Source: Bacteroidota bacterium (GTDB lineage: Bacteria; Bacteroidota; Bacteroidia; Chitinophagales; Chitinophagaceae). From it: a DNA stretch of 33,439 bases. The translations under genes and the position numbers were made by a program. The notes below the pieces were generated by a model that was given only the letters and a program-made list of their open reading frames with translations, searched no databases and was not told the origin of the DNA. Below, in pieces: positions 17,828-26,052 of this stretch. The DNA is taken from positions 1-33,439 of the forward strand of contig JAFDXN010000038.1 in NCBI GenBank assembly GCA_018267915.1, written 5' to 3'. How positions within the stretch are numbered: the first letter of the stretch is position 1; each line of letters opens with the position of its first letter.

Positions 17828-18304
17828 TCAAGAAACGCACCGACATCCGCATAAGAGACCATTATCCACAGCAGCATCAAAACAGTCTGTCCAAATAATC
17901 ATGACCCTCAGTTTATCGTCTGTGTTGTACTGACCGATAGCGTCGTCCAATTTAACTTCAGTGAAGTCTTCCGTCATGGGATCAATGCTCTTACTGACGG
18001 ACGGGTTGACGCTGTTAAGCAGATCTTCTGTGATGCCAGAAGAAGCATAGCGTTCGACCAATTGCTCCTTTATGGATTGAAGTATTTCTTCGAATTTCAT
18101 AGTAAAGCGAAACTTCCTCGCACACTGGAACTCTGCCCCACAATTCAACCCTTCTTCCCTGGTGCGTGATCTGATGTATACTGGCACATTCAATGGCAGA
18201 CGCTGCTCTTTTGGATCATCGAACTCAATCACGTCCAGGTCTTTCGGCCATACTACTATGGTCACGAGAACAGTGCCGTCGCTCACTGTTTCACCTTCCA
18301 TCAT
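17828..18304 (-). CDS. small orphan protein, possible beta-grasp (ubiquitin-like) fold
   Basis: A 158-aa protein from ATGATGGAAGGT; the frame runs back to a TTG at 18343, next to a TATAGTAGATC box, which I exclude. It begins with a strand (TVLVTIVVWPKDL), has a central strand and helix (KFRFTMKFEEILQSIKEQLV) and ends with DDAIGQYNTDDKLRVMIIWTD, a layout reminiscent of ubiquitin-like proteins (strand, helix, then an LxDYNI-like turn before the last strand). The C-terminus is Cys-rich (LLCGCRCVS) and lacks a terminal Gly-Gly, so conjugation is not implied. No family is confidently recognised. It precedes and diverges from the large glycoprotein gene. Confidence 0.65.
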   Translation of the reverse strand: MMEGETVSDGTVLVTIVVWPKDLDVIEFDDPKEQRLPLNVPVYIRSRTREEGLNCGAEFQCARKFRFTMKFEEILQSIKEQLVERYASSGITEDLLNSVNPSVSKSIDPMTEDFTEVKLDDAIGQYNTDDKLRVMIIWTDCFDAAVDNGLLCGCRCVS

Positions 18305-18424
18305 GCTGGAAACGACGGACGGATTCTGTGATCTACTATACAAAAATACAATGTACGATGATTTATTAAACCAGTAAACAATAATTGATGTATTCTATCC
18401 GTACCGATTCGCGAGATCTTTAAT

Positions 18425-18432
18425 TGACGTCA
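18425..18432. promoter_or_regulatory. TGACGTCA palindrome upstream of the glycoprotein gene
   Basis: A perfect CRE-type palindrome (the ATF/CREB site in eukaryotes) ends 30 bp before the ATG of the 1090-aa gene. The same octamer recurs at the inner end of most 75-bp repeats, but this copy stands alone. It may be a binding site for a bZIP factor, or chance. Confidence 0.3.
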
Positions 18433-18461
18433 GAGGGCCTTTTTGGACAGAAATCGCCAAT

Positions 18462-21400
18462 ATGATGCTGTATATTTTACTTATGCTACTTACAGCGTCC
18501 TACATCATGTGTCAGACAACCCCATCAACCATGTCTGTCATATGCAAAACTAACTACCTCCTGGATCAACTGCCTATTGTATGTGGAAACACTACCTATG
18601 AAAACGCTGCCACGGTCATTGGTGTCAGCAAGTTTCTCAACGGAACAGAAGCAAAATACACGGTAGAACTCGAATTCACGCTTGATTTTGGACAGCTGTC
18701 ACAATGTTTTGTGAGCCTACAATGGACTAAAGTGCCAAAACAGACCGACGTACCACTGTGTGGATCTCTGGTGGAATGCAGAAACACCGATCTGTGTCTG
18801 TCTATAGTACCGCAGAATTTCAATTACACGCTGGATCCTGTGACATTTCAGCGGCCTTTTGATAAGTACGTCGGAACAATGCCTTACGAGTACATCATGC
18901 TGACGAGACAAAAATCGGCTGCAAGTTCATTCCCCCTGAACAGCAATCGTTTTGCGGATATCAATGACGATGATACCGACAACGTCAATCTGAATGGCTG
19001 TCGAAGAACGGTGTGTAACGGAACCGTTGGAGCGGTTTGTGGCTATCTTGGGTACAATTCGGATCCGGCAGTACCTGCCAAGACGCAGTGCACCAGTTCT
19101 TCGACTGGATCTTTCATTCGAGACGACATCGCATACAACAACTACGCATGCAGTCCGGGGTATTCTGTAATGGCAACTGGTGCCAACGGAAAGGAGTCTA
19201 TATACTCTTGCTGCGCGACGTGCAATTACAACAACAATGCACAGTCGAAATACTACAGTGTATTTGACCAGTCGTTCAGACAAGGCCAGGCGTCTCAATG
19301 GCGCATGTCCATTTCGCATCCGAACGCTGTCAAAAACCAATTGCTACCGAATTACTTTTCTCCTTCAGTTCCTGGCGAAGTGGACAACAGTTACAGCTGC
19401 TGTGCCAATCCCACATGTCCCGATACCAGAACTGGAAGTACCAAGCATTGTAATAGAATGTCGCAGAGATTTCCTTTTCCCCAGGATCCTCCGGTGACAC
19501 TCTTCGGTTACGCTGGTTTGAATGTTAATCTATTGCCCGTGAACATGAGCAACAGACTACAGACTCAAACTGCTGCGGCGTTGAACACGAATGTTACCAA
19601 TCTCAGACCGAAATACACCATCGTTTCTGAGGCGAATTTCAATTTCCAGGAGACCGTAGATTACATGAAAAAGATTCTCAACGTCAATTTCACAGGCGCC
19701 AATTCTGTGGCATACCAGAACGGTTTTTGGATGCCAGTGCTCGGTGCGGGGAGCGACACAAAGGATCTTATAACCAACGTCATTTGTGCTTATTGCGGTG
19801 CGGATAATCCGTGGAATTCAGATACATCTCGCATCTGCAACAAAAGCAATGCGCCTGGAGCGAATACCACGAGCGATAACACGTATGGAGGAACGTATGC
19901 AATGAAGAATTGGGTCATAGCCAGCAGCCCCATCTGCACCCAATATACATTGGACGAAAGTCCATCGCGTCCTACGATTGCTATTCCTATGGTAATCAGG
20001 TTTGGATCAACATCAATCTCAATCAATTCTAATGTCAAACTTGGAAGTGCGACCACACGCAACAACCTGACCTTCTCGACCTATTGTGTGCAGTGTCAGA
20101 ACGTCCAAGACCCTTTCATTTCTGGAAGTACCAACAGCAAAAGTGCTGCAAACAACGTCGTTTACTGCGAACCATATAAAGGATTCGCAGCGACGATTCT
20201 GAAGACTAAATTCAGCAATCCGTGGGTTGGATTGAACAATCCAACAACAGGAGCCGCAGGGTGTGTGGATTGCACGCCAGACGACTTCCATTTGACCCAA
20301 TCGGAAATGGACAAGTACAAGATATTCTGGTATGTTATTCCCAAGGAATCTGCACAGCATTTTGTGTCGTACTCGGCCGGACTGCTGAACAACGCCGGAA
20401 ACTGTAGACGTAATCTCTACACGGATCAGGTGTTGGTGGAGAACAATTGCAACGATATCGTACCAACGATATCGCTGGATTATGGAAATCCTGGAAAAGG
20501 ATTTTTTGTTACAGTTCCTCCGGGGCAGATATCTCGCTGTCAGGCCAGAGGTTCATCCGCCGTTGATGTGGGAATGCAATCATATGTATGCAGAGATCCA
20601 TTTCAGACCATGTGCAGACCTGAATTGACGAGCAGATCCATAAGCATGTACTTCCAGCAAGTGCATGCCGCTCTAGCAAGCAACGTAAGCAAGGACGTGG
20701 CTAAGGCCAAATCAACTGCAGAGACCAAAGGACTGCCTAAAACATGGGACTGGAACCGACCCAACTTTTGGATCGGTTGGGACAGTAACACCACCAGAGG
20801 CGGCCTGTTTTATCAGTACAACACACAAGACGCAAGGAACCTGAATATTTTCAATACCATCAGTACAAGTCTTACCGTACCTGGATCTTTTCTGCTTCCC
20901 ATAGAACAGATCACGCCTGTAGTTTTGTCCCAGAGTGCCTTGTGTTTGTGCGTCGCTGCTCAAAGTACAGTCAGTGGCACTGTGTTGTTCAAGGTTGCAA
21001 GCACGGCCACCTTTCCTACACAAGCGACGTATTCTGGAACATTAACACTCGACGGAGTAGGAACGAAATGCTACGTCAATCCCAGCGGAGACAGTGTTGT
21101 CGTTAGCAATAACTTTATCATCAAAAAAGGACAGGATACTCTGGTTTCTGTGCTATGTAAAATAGGTTCGACGTCTCCGAAAGACAATGCATTACTGACT
21201 ATCACTCTGGTTTCTACTGCACAACCGCAGTATGTCGGAGATTCTCAGAAGTTCTATCTGCCCTGTTGCACGTCGCAAACTCTCGCCATTCCGCCTGCAA
21301 CCTCCTCCAACATCAATTCTACACTTACGTGTACATTGAGTTTATCGACCAACCCAATTCCAGGTCGCAACGTGATCAACTTTCTGAACGATAAATGCGG

Positions 21401-21734
21401 TCAATCGGCCTTTTCTCCCACTCCCGTGCCAACACCTCCGACGCCCAGCGTTACTCAAATTGTGGTTACGAGTACATACGCACCACCAGTCACTCTGACT
21501 CCGTCCAGAACACCCACGAGAACACCGACAAGGACTATTTCGCCCACTCCGACAGCAAATGTATCTGCCACTCCAGGCCCTGAGGAGGACAACGGAGAGG
21601 ATACCTTGGATCAGGGTGTTATGATTGGTATTGCGGTTGCGGTGGGAGCTGTTCTATTGATTTTGGTTGTTGTGGTTGTAGTTGTCGTTTATTGTTGTAA
21701 CAAGCAACCCGGTGGAAAAGAAAAGGAGGAATAA
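18462..21734 (+). CDS. HAP2/GCS1-like class II fusogen, complete type I glycoprotein (1090 aa)
   Basis: Full-length envelope-type glycoprotein: signal peptide (MLYILLMLLTASYIMCQ), very Cys-rich ectodomain with many NxS/T sites, a Thr/Pro mucin-like stalk (about 986-1046, repeats of TPTRTPT), one membrane span (about 1052-1076, Val-rich) and a short basic/acidic tail. HAP2-like signs: WYVIPKESA at about 623 (compare the YLVIPRE strand of plant HAP2), then a Cys-rich signature at 692-715 (VDVGMQSYVC, then MCRPEL), then LPKTWDWNRPNFWIG near 757, and an Ig-like domain with paired Cys. Signature, LPxxW...PNxxI box and Ig-like domain occur in the same order in the gene at 1-2859, so the two are probable paralogues. 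The likely role is attachment or fusion during entry. By-eye family call; no fusion loop can be assigned. Confidence 0.7.
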   Translation: MMLYILLMLLTASYIMCQTTPSTMSVICKTNYLLDQLPIVCGNTTYENAATVIGVSKFLNGTEAKYTVELEFTLDFGQLSQCFVSLQWTKVPKQTDVPLCGSLVECRNTDLCLSIVPQNFNYTLDPVTFQRPFDKYVGTMPYEYIMLTRQKSAASSFPLNSNRFADINDDDTDNVNLNGCRRTVCNGTVGAVCGYLGYNSDPAVPAKTQCTSSSTGSFIRDDIAYNNYACSPGYSVMATGANGKESIYSCCATCNYNNNAQSKYYSVFDQSFRQGQASQWRMSISHPNAVKNQLLPNYFSPSVPGEVDNSYSCCANPTCPDTRTGSTKHCNRMSQRFPFPQDPPVTLFGYAGLNVNLLPVNMSNRLQTQTAAALNTNVTNLRPKYTIVSEANFNFQETVDYMKKILNVNFTGANSVAYQNGFWMPVLGAGSDTKDLITNVICAYCGADNPWNSDTSRICNKSNAPGANTTSDNTYGGTYAMKNWVIASSPICTQYTLDESPSRPTIAIPMVIRFGSTSISINSNVKLGSATTRNNLTFSTYCVQCQNVQDPFISGSTNSKSAANNVVYCEPYKGFAATILKTKFSNPWVGLNNPTTGAAGCVDCTPDDFHLTQSEMDKYKIFWYVIPKESAQHFVSYSAGLLNNAGNCRRNLYTDQVLVENNCNDIVPTISLDYGNPGKGFFVTVPPGQISRCQARGSSAVDVGMQSYVCRDPFQTMCRPELTSRSISMYFQQVHAALASNVSKDVAKAKSTAETKGLPKTWDWNRPNFWIGWDSNTTRGGLFYQYNTQDARNLNIFNTISTSLTVPGSFLLPIEQITPVVLSQSALCLCVAAQSTVSGTVLFKVASTATFPTQATYSGTLTLDGVGTKCYVNPSGDSVVVSNNFIIKKGQDTLVSVLCKIGSTSPKDNALLTITLVSTAQPQYVGDSQKFYLPCCTSQTLAIPPATSSNINSTLTCTLSLSTNPIPGRNVINFLNDKCGQSAFSPTPVPTPPTPSVTQIVVTSTYAPPVTLTPSRTPTRTPTRTISPTPTANVSATPGPEEDNGEDTLDQGVMIGIAVAVGAVLLILVVVVVVVVYCCNKQPGGKEKEE

Positions 21735-21735
21735 A
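21730..21735 (+). terminator. AATAAA polyadenylation signal overlapping the stop codon
   Basis: The glycoprotein gene ends GAGGAATAAAGT: the TAA stop is inside AATAAA. The convergent neighbour ends 62 bp further on. Confidence 0.5.
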
Positions 21736-21795
21736 GTACATTTTTATGCTGTATACACTACTTCCAAAAAAGCACGTTTCCAAATTGACGATGTA

Positions 21796-22593
21796 TTACG
21801 GTTCGTCATGAATGGTCGTCATCCTTCTACGAGCCGTTGCTATTCTCGGACGCGAAGGTACTGGTGGCGGGGCGTCTAATTCTGTCAAAGATGTCGTCTC
21901 GGTATCTTTGGGATATTCATCATCGGCTCTCAAACTCAAGTTCTCCTTGTTGATACGACTGTCATAAGATATGTTAGCTGCAGGTTTCTGCGGCAGACTG
22001 CGTGTGGGTACGATGACCAACTTGGACAGCACTAGATTGTTGGAGAAAACGACAACCAGTACCCTGGTCAAAACGTATAGAACAAGGAAAACCAAGCATA
22101 TGGTCAGCAGGAACGGGGCATATCGATAGAAAAATCCGTTCGATATCATGCAAAAGTAATTGACGTATGAACATCCTTCGGTGTAACCATCCGCCGCATC
22201 TGGAGATTGAGATCCGCACTGATTAGAAATAGGCTCGCCGATTAGCACCTGATCCCCCGGAGAAAAAGGATTCGGAAAATACAAGCTAATCACACACAGA
22301 TTGTTGGCTATCGTTACGGGACTCAGAAGCTGGAATACTTGTAGAGCGCTTCCATTGAAAGCGGGCAGGTTGGCACTGAAACTCACGGCATCAAATCCGG
22401 AACAGTCAAAAACGACTGTTGCGTCTATGTTGATCGGAAATGCGTTAGCAAACGTCAGTTGATATTGGTTCGAATTCGGAAAGCACGAAACGCCGTTGAT
22501 GCCACTATTGGCCAGACTGGTGTTTAGATTGAATGCGTATGCATGGTGAATGAACACAGCTAGCACTGCCGCTAGAAAAAAAGTAGGATCCAT
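21796..22593 (-). CDS. type I membrane protein, probable envelope protein (265 aa)
   Basis: N-terminal signal peptide (FFLAAVLAVFIHHAYA), an ectodomain of about 130 residues with six to seven Cys and several N-glycosylation sites (NTS, NGS), then a long hydrophobic span (about 160-185, YAPFLLTICLVFLVLYVLTRVLVVVF). The cytoplasmic tail of about 75 residues is polar and basic, with a proline box (DAPPPVPSRPR) that could bind SH3- or WW-type domains. The layout fits an envelope or egress protein, convergent with the large fusogen gene and perhaps its partner. No family recognised. Confidence 0.78.
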   Translation of the reverse strand: MDPTFFLAAVLAVFIHHAYAFNLNTSLANSGINGVSCFPNSNQYQLTFANAFPINIDATVVFDCSGFDAVSFSANLPAFNGSALQVFQLLSPVTIANNLCVISLYFPNPFSPGDQVLIGEPISNQCGSQSPDAADGYTEGCSYVNYFCMISNGFFYRYAPFLLTICLVFLVLYVLTRVLVVVFSNNLVLSKLVIVPTRSLPQKPAANISYDSRINKENLSLRADDEYPKDTETTSLTELDAPPPVPSRPRIATARRRMTTIHDEP

Positions 22594-22710
22594 TCCTGTC
22601 CATCATTACTTTAGTGAACATTTTAGCCACCAAAATTTATAGTGTTATTTCGATTATAGAAGTTCTTAACATCAGTCATCGTTTTTATATGAATACAAAA
22701 GTAAAATGAG

Positions 22711-24016
22711 TCAGAACTTGTAGTCTTCGTTGTACCGATTCTTGAATCTCTCCGTCACCAAATTCTTCAAATCCTGCAAACTCTGTAGATTGATCAGACA
22801 AGCTACTGAAGGCCACAGCAGGCTCGGTATTATCATAGGATTGTGCCTGCTGATTTCCTTGAGCTCAGAACATTCACCACGCAGTAGATACGCCAGGAAT
22901 CCGTCGATTACAATCGTTGCGGCAAATTGCGCGGTGACGATAGATGACAGAAACATATCGAAAACACTCTGAACAAACATATTCCATGACCAGACGGATT
23001 CTTTTGGTCCAACGTCAATCCACAGAGATATAGACCACTGCACTGCCTGAAAATACAACAACCAATGAGTATTGCACAGTAGTATGATTGAAAAATTGTA
23101 ACACGCGTACTCTGAGATACAGTTTTCGATCTTTTTCGTTCAAGGACACAATCAAACTGTCGTCGTAAGCTTGAAGAGCGCGATGGGGCTTATGAAGCCC
23201 AACGTTACTACATCCCACATTGGGAGGTCGGCGCTTGGAAGAATGCGTGATGGACATCGGTTTCGCTATGCTCGCCGGAAGTTGATCTGATGCAGAACGT
23301 TTCTGCACTTCAGGTTTTTTACGCTGCATATGTGTGGTAGAAGCGGGTTCCGTAGCAGAAGACTGTTCTAGTAACGATGCAGCGATAGTGTCGTGGTCGG
23401 TTGGTGCCACTGATGAAGACGGTCTTTTCTTCTTTTTCGATCTCTTCGGCAGCTCTAGAGACTGCATCAAGTTGACTGGAGTACGCACTATCGTCCGTGA
23501 AGTAGAGGTTTCTGCGGGTGATGTTGGGGGAGATGTGCGAGAGAAATTGTATCCATTCGCATTAGGTTCCAATTGCCCATCGACAGTCATCCGCATCTGG
23601 CCGAAGCCGGGGATAACATCTCCCAATCTCCGTATTGGTTTTCTTCGCGGTTTTTCAGTGGATTCTTGTGAGGCGGCCGACGGTAACGGCTGGCTAAGAT
23701 GATCCCCATTATCAGTTCGCTGACGCTTGGGGTCGTTCTGTTCCAGATCGGTCATCTCTGGGACAGTCGTCGCATTGCTGATAGCCATACCATGTTCGGA
23801 CAATTTGTACGTTGCGTCAGCATTGAAGTTGTCGGCTGTATACCTGTGGAGCTCACGAAAATCCTCTGACTCGGTGCTGCTGCTGGAATCGCTATCGCTA
23901 CTATCGGAGATGTATGCAAGATTATCCAGCCATTGATAATCCTTACCAGTTGCACTATTGTTGTCCGATCGCCTAACGGTTTTTCGCTTCCCAAGCTCTG
24001 ACGTTGATGGTTTCAT
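22711..24016 (-). CDS. two-exon gene: Ser-rich nuclear-type protein joined to a hydrophobic C-terminal domain (413 aa)
   Basis: Exon 1 (24016-23111, 302 codons) and exon 2 (23046-22711, 111 codons plus stop) join in phase 0 if a 64-nt GT-AG intron is removed, giving ...KLYLR followed by AVQWSIS.... Without splicing the frame reads through the intron and stops at 23015, and exon 2 would have no ATG near its start. Exon 1 encodes a low-complexity protein: an acidic Ser run (SDSSDSDSSSSTESED, near 37-52, casein-kinase-like sites), basic patches (KPRRKPIRR; KRSKKKKRP) and many Ser/Pro. Exon 2 adds a folded, partly hydrophobic domain (MFVQSVFDMFLSSIVTAQ) ending in a charged helix. No family recognised. 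Composition suggests a nuclear or tegument-like phosphoprotein. Confidence 0.65.
23047..23110 (-). other. spliceosomal-type intron, 64 nt
   Basis: On the minus strand the intron starts GTACGCGTG after an AGA codon and ends TTGTTGTATTTTCAG before GCAGTG. It has a T-rich 3' tract. Its length is not a multiple of three, and removal restores one frame across two otherwise separate open frames. Confidence 0.65.
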
Positions 24017-24169
24017 CTCTGAATGTTTTGGAATGAAACTAAACTATTTAAGTCGATCGCAATATACGGAAAAGGAAATTATTGTATTCCGAGAAACATA
24101 AAATACAAATAAGGAAATTTACAAGAAAAATTATTTTCCTTATATAGAAAAACACAAAAGGTGATTTTG

Positions 24170-24763
24170 TTAGAATATCGGTCTTGTATGAGAACGAAAG
24201 ATCACTGGAAATTGCGTCATGTTCGAACTCTCTTTGTCTCGCCGGATGTGGTACTTTACAATGCTAATGGACGCCTTTTTCTTCCGTGAGTAAACGGCAG
24301 AAACCGTCTTGAGATCCAGGTCCATTCGCTTGCTGCCTTTCCAGCGGTCGATGTACTCTTCTGTTTCCTCGTCATGCCGCAGTATCTTGAAGAATTTCGA
24401 TGTTCTCATGGTTTCGGCGGCGTCGGTGGATTCAATTTCCTTGATCCTGCCTTCTGGGATTCTACCAAGCGCCTTGATAACCTGCACAGATCCTGCGTCG
24501 AGCTTGAGCTTGGTGGGTCCGCTGTTTGCGGGTGAATGATCCTGCGCGATATTGTACACGACGGGAGATCCTGCCCCATGGAAGTACGGAACCTCCTTGT
24601 AGCACTGCAGTTGGCCAAGGTTGTCGCTTTCCCTGTAGACCTTACCGCACTGTGCACAGGTGTACTGCTTCCTTTCGAGCTCTCGTATGAACGCAGAGCG
24701 ATTCATGTTGTCTCTGTAGGCACAGCAAATAATGAAGACTGCCGCTGCTGAATGTGAATACAT
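24170..24763 (-). CDS. zinc-ribbon/zinc-finger-like protein (197 aa)
   Basis: Residues 36-62 contain CAQCGKVYRESDNLGQLQC followed eight residues later by His, a C-x2-C...C...H arrangement suited to one zinc ion. Short zinc-binding proteins with a CGKVY...DN-GxxxC element occur in several large DNA viruses, though I cannot name this one. The remainder is basic and soluble, with KRMDLDLKTVSAVYSRKKKAS and a basic C-terminus. Start: the first ATG (MYSHSAA) gives a mildly hydrophobic leader; the second (Met20, MNRSAFIREL) sits right before the zinc motif and may be the real start. A regulatory or nucleic-acid-binding role is inferred. Confidence 0.7.
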   Translation of the reverse strand: MYSHSAAAVFIICCAYRDNMNRSAFIRELERKQYTCAQCGKVYRESDNLGQLQCYKEVPYFHGAGSPVVYNIAQDHSPANSGPTKLKLDAGSVQVIKALGRIPEGRIKEIESTDAAETMRTSKFFKILRHDEETEEYIDRWKGSKRMDLDLKTVSAVYSRKKKASISIVKYHIRRDKESSNMTQFPVIFRSHTRPIF

Positions 24764-24862
24764 GTAGGCAAAAATGTAATTCTAATATTTGTTTTCGAGT
24801 TTGCACTCTCGCAATAATAATTGGAGATCGTAGAACTCGCGAGAGGTTCTATTCGCTGGAAC

Positions 24863-25402
24863 ATGGTGTATGACCCAGAAAACCGTGCAGAGACTTCATG
24901 GCTCTCTGCACGAGGCCTTCTGCTCCCAGACGCATCGGATCTTGCTTGTCTTTCTGTGTCAAAACATTTGTGGTTTCATGCGGTGTTTCTGAGCTTATGG
25001 GCGATGCTTCAGTCCATTTGCATAACCGTCAAGGTCTACAGCAAGGTCAAGGTGCAGTACTGGTTTGCCATTTTCACACCGTCTTACGTCGCCATAGCCT
25101 GTTATATCATCTATGTTTTGTGGTTCTACTCGCCCAGAAAGTTGTTCTATGAGCGAAAAACATTCCTTGTACTACTACTGTTGGCCATTGCCATTGTCGA
25201 TGTGATTCTGCTATCGATCTACATGGATCAGCCTGGTACTATCAGCCTCAAAAACTACTGGCTCGCTACGACCATCATGATCGGTGTTCTTTGCATATAT
25301 TGCGTGTTTTGCATTCCATCGATGTACTTCGCACCAACAAGGATTGCTGAACGCCAACCTGAGCGGATGGAAGTAGTTACCGAAGAATACGGCGACTTTT
25401 GA
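24863..25402 (+). CDS. four-span membrane protein (179 aa)
   Basis: The first ATG gives MVYDPENRAETSW; the open frame begins at a TTG (24821), which I exclude. Four hydrophobic segments are clear: about 36-56 (LWFHAVFLSLWAMLQSICITV), 65-88 (around AIFTPSYVAIACYIIYVLWF), 98-119 (TFLVLLLLAIAIVDVILLSI) and 131-155 (TTIMIGVLCIYCVFCIPSMYF in part). Both termini are probably cytoplasmic, with an acidic tail (EVVTEEYGDF) carrying tyrosines. It resembles small tetraspanning viral membrane proteins in topology only. It is divergent from the zinc-finger gene and convergent with the histone-like gene. Confidence 0.75.
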   Translation: MVYDPENRAETSWLSARGLLLPDASDLACLSVSKHLWFHAVFLSLWAMLQSICITVKVYSKVKVQYWFAIFTPSYVAIACYIIYVLWFYSPRKLFYERKTFLVLLLLAIAIVDVILLSIYMDQPGTISLKNYWLATTIMIGVLCIYCVFCIPSMYFAPTRIAERQPERMEVVTEEYGDF

Positions 25403-25453
25403 TACCACCCAAACGCAAAAAACTGTAATACAAATATCGTAAAATCCATTTGA

Positions 25454-25459
25454 TTTATT
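25454..25459 (-). terminator. AATAAA polyadenylation signal (minus strand)
   Basis: AATAAA about 45 nt past the stop of the histone-like gene, in the 100-bp gap between convergent genes. Confidence 0.45.
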
Positions 25460-25502
25460 TTCACATCACATAACAACAATCCTAACCAGAAAAAAAGCCG
25501 TT

Positions 25503-25967
25503 CTAACGCTGCAGGGTGATGAAGAACTTCTTGGCGTAGTTGAATCGGGCGCCTTTGGTCGCGCAACGCACATGTCGCGGCATCAGCGTTCGCTTCTTCT
25601 CGTTGGCAGCAATGCTGCTGCTCTGCTTGACCAGGTTGTTGGCCACCTCATCGACGACACCGGCCAGCAGCAGCAGACCAGATTCCTTGATTCGGAAGCT
25701 TGGGCTTTCAAAGCGTGAGTTCGGGAAATGCATGCCAACCTTGACCTGATCAGCCATGCGACGCAGCGCCACTTTGATATGACCTTTGTTCGCTATGGAA
25801 CCGATTGTCTTGCGAGCGAGAATGCCTTGAGCGATGCTGACTTCAGAAACGTCCTTGCGGCCTTTGGCTCGCGGCCTTGCTGCGGCGACAGAAGCGTTGT
25901 CGTTGGCGTCCGACTTCTTCGAACTGGAAGGAGCTCCTCGAGACTTGACTTGAGATGCGCGGCCCAT
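25503..25967 (-). CDS. histone H2A-like protein (154 aa)
   Basis: Basic protein with a disordered Ser/Ala/Lys/Arg tail (1-45) and a helical core. The C-terminal core matches the histone H2A helix 2-helix 3 pattern: SGLLLLAGVVDEVANNLVKQ, then SSSIAANEKKRTLMPRHVRC, comparable to H2A's [36 protein letters not shown]. The PRH at 130-132 is at the expected place before the last helix. The acidic-patch residues of true H2A are mostly missing (E107 in DEVANN remains), and the segment between tail and core is divergent. A role in compacting viral DNA or mimicking host nucleosomes is likely; some large nuclear or cytoplasmic DNA viruses carry histones. A TATACATAAAAG box lies about 40-50 nt upstream. 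An archaeal-type or generic histone-fold protein is the alternative. Confidence 0.65.
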   Translation of the reverse strand: MGRASQVKSRGAPSSSKKSDANDNASVAAARPRAKGRKDVSEVSIAQGILARKTIGSIANKGHIKVALRRMADQVKVGMHFPNSRFESPSFRIKESGLLLLAGVVDEVANNLVKQSSSIAANEKKRTLMPRHVRCATKGARFNYAKKFFITLQR

Positions 25968-26052
25968 GGAGACAGTGAAGTTGCAGAATGATTTTACACT
26001 CCTTTTATGTATAATGTCTGTTTAAAAATATAAAATACAGATTTTTGCGTTT

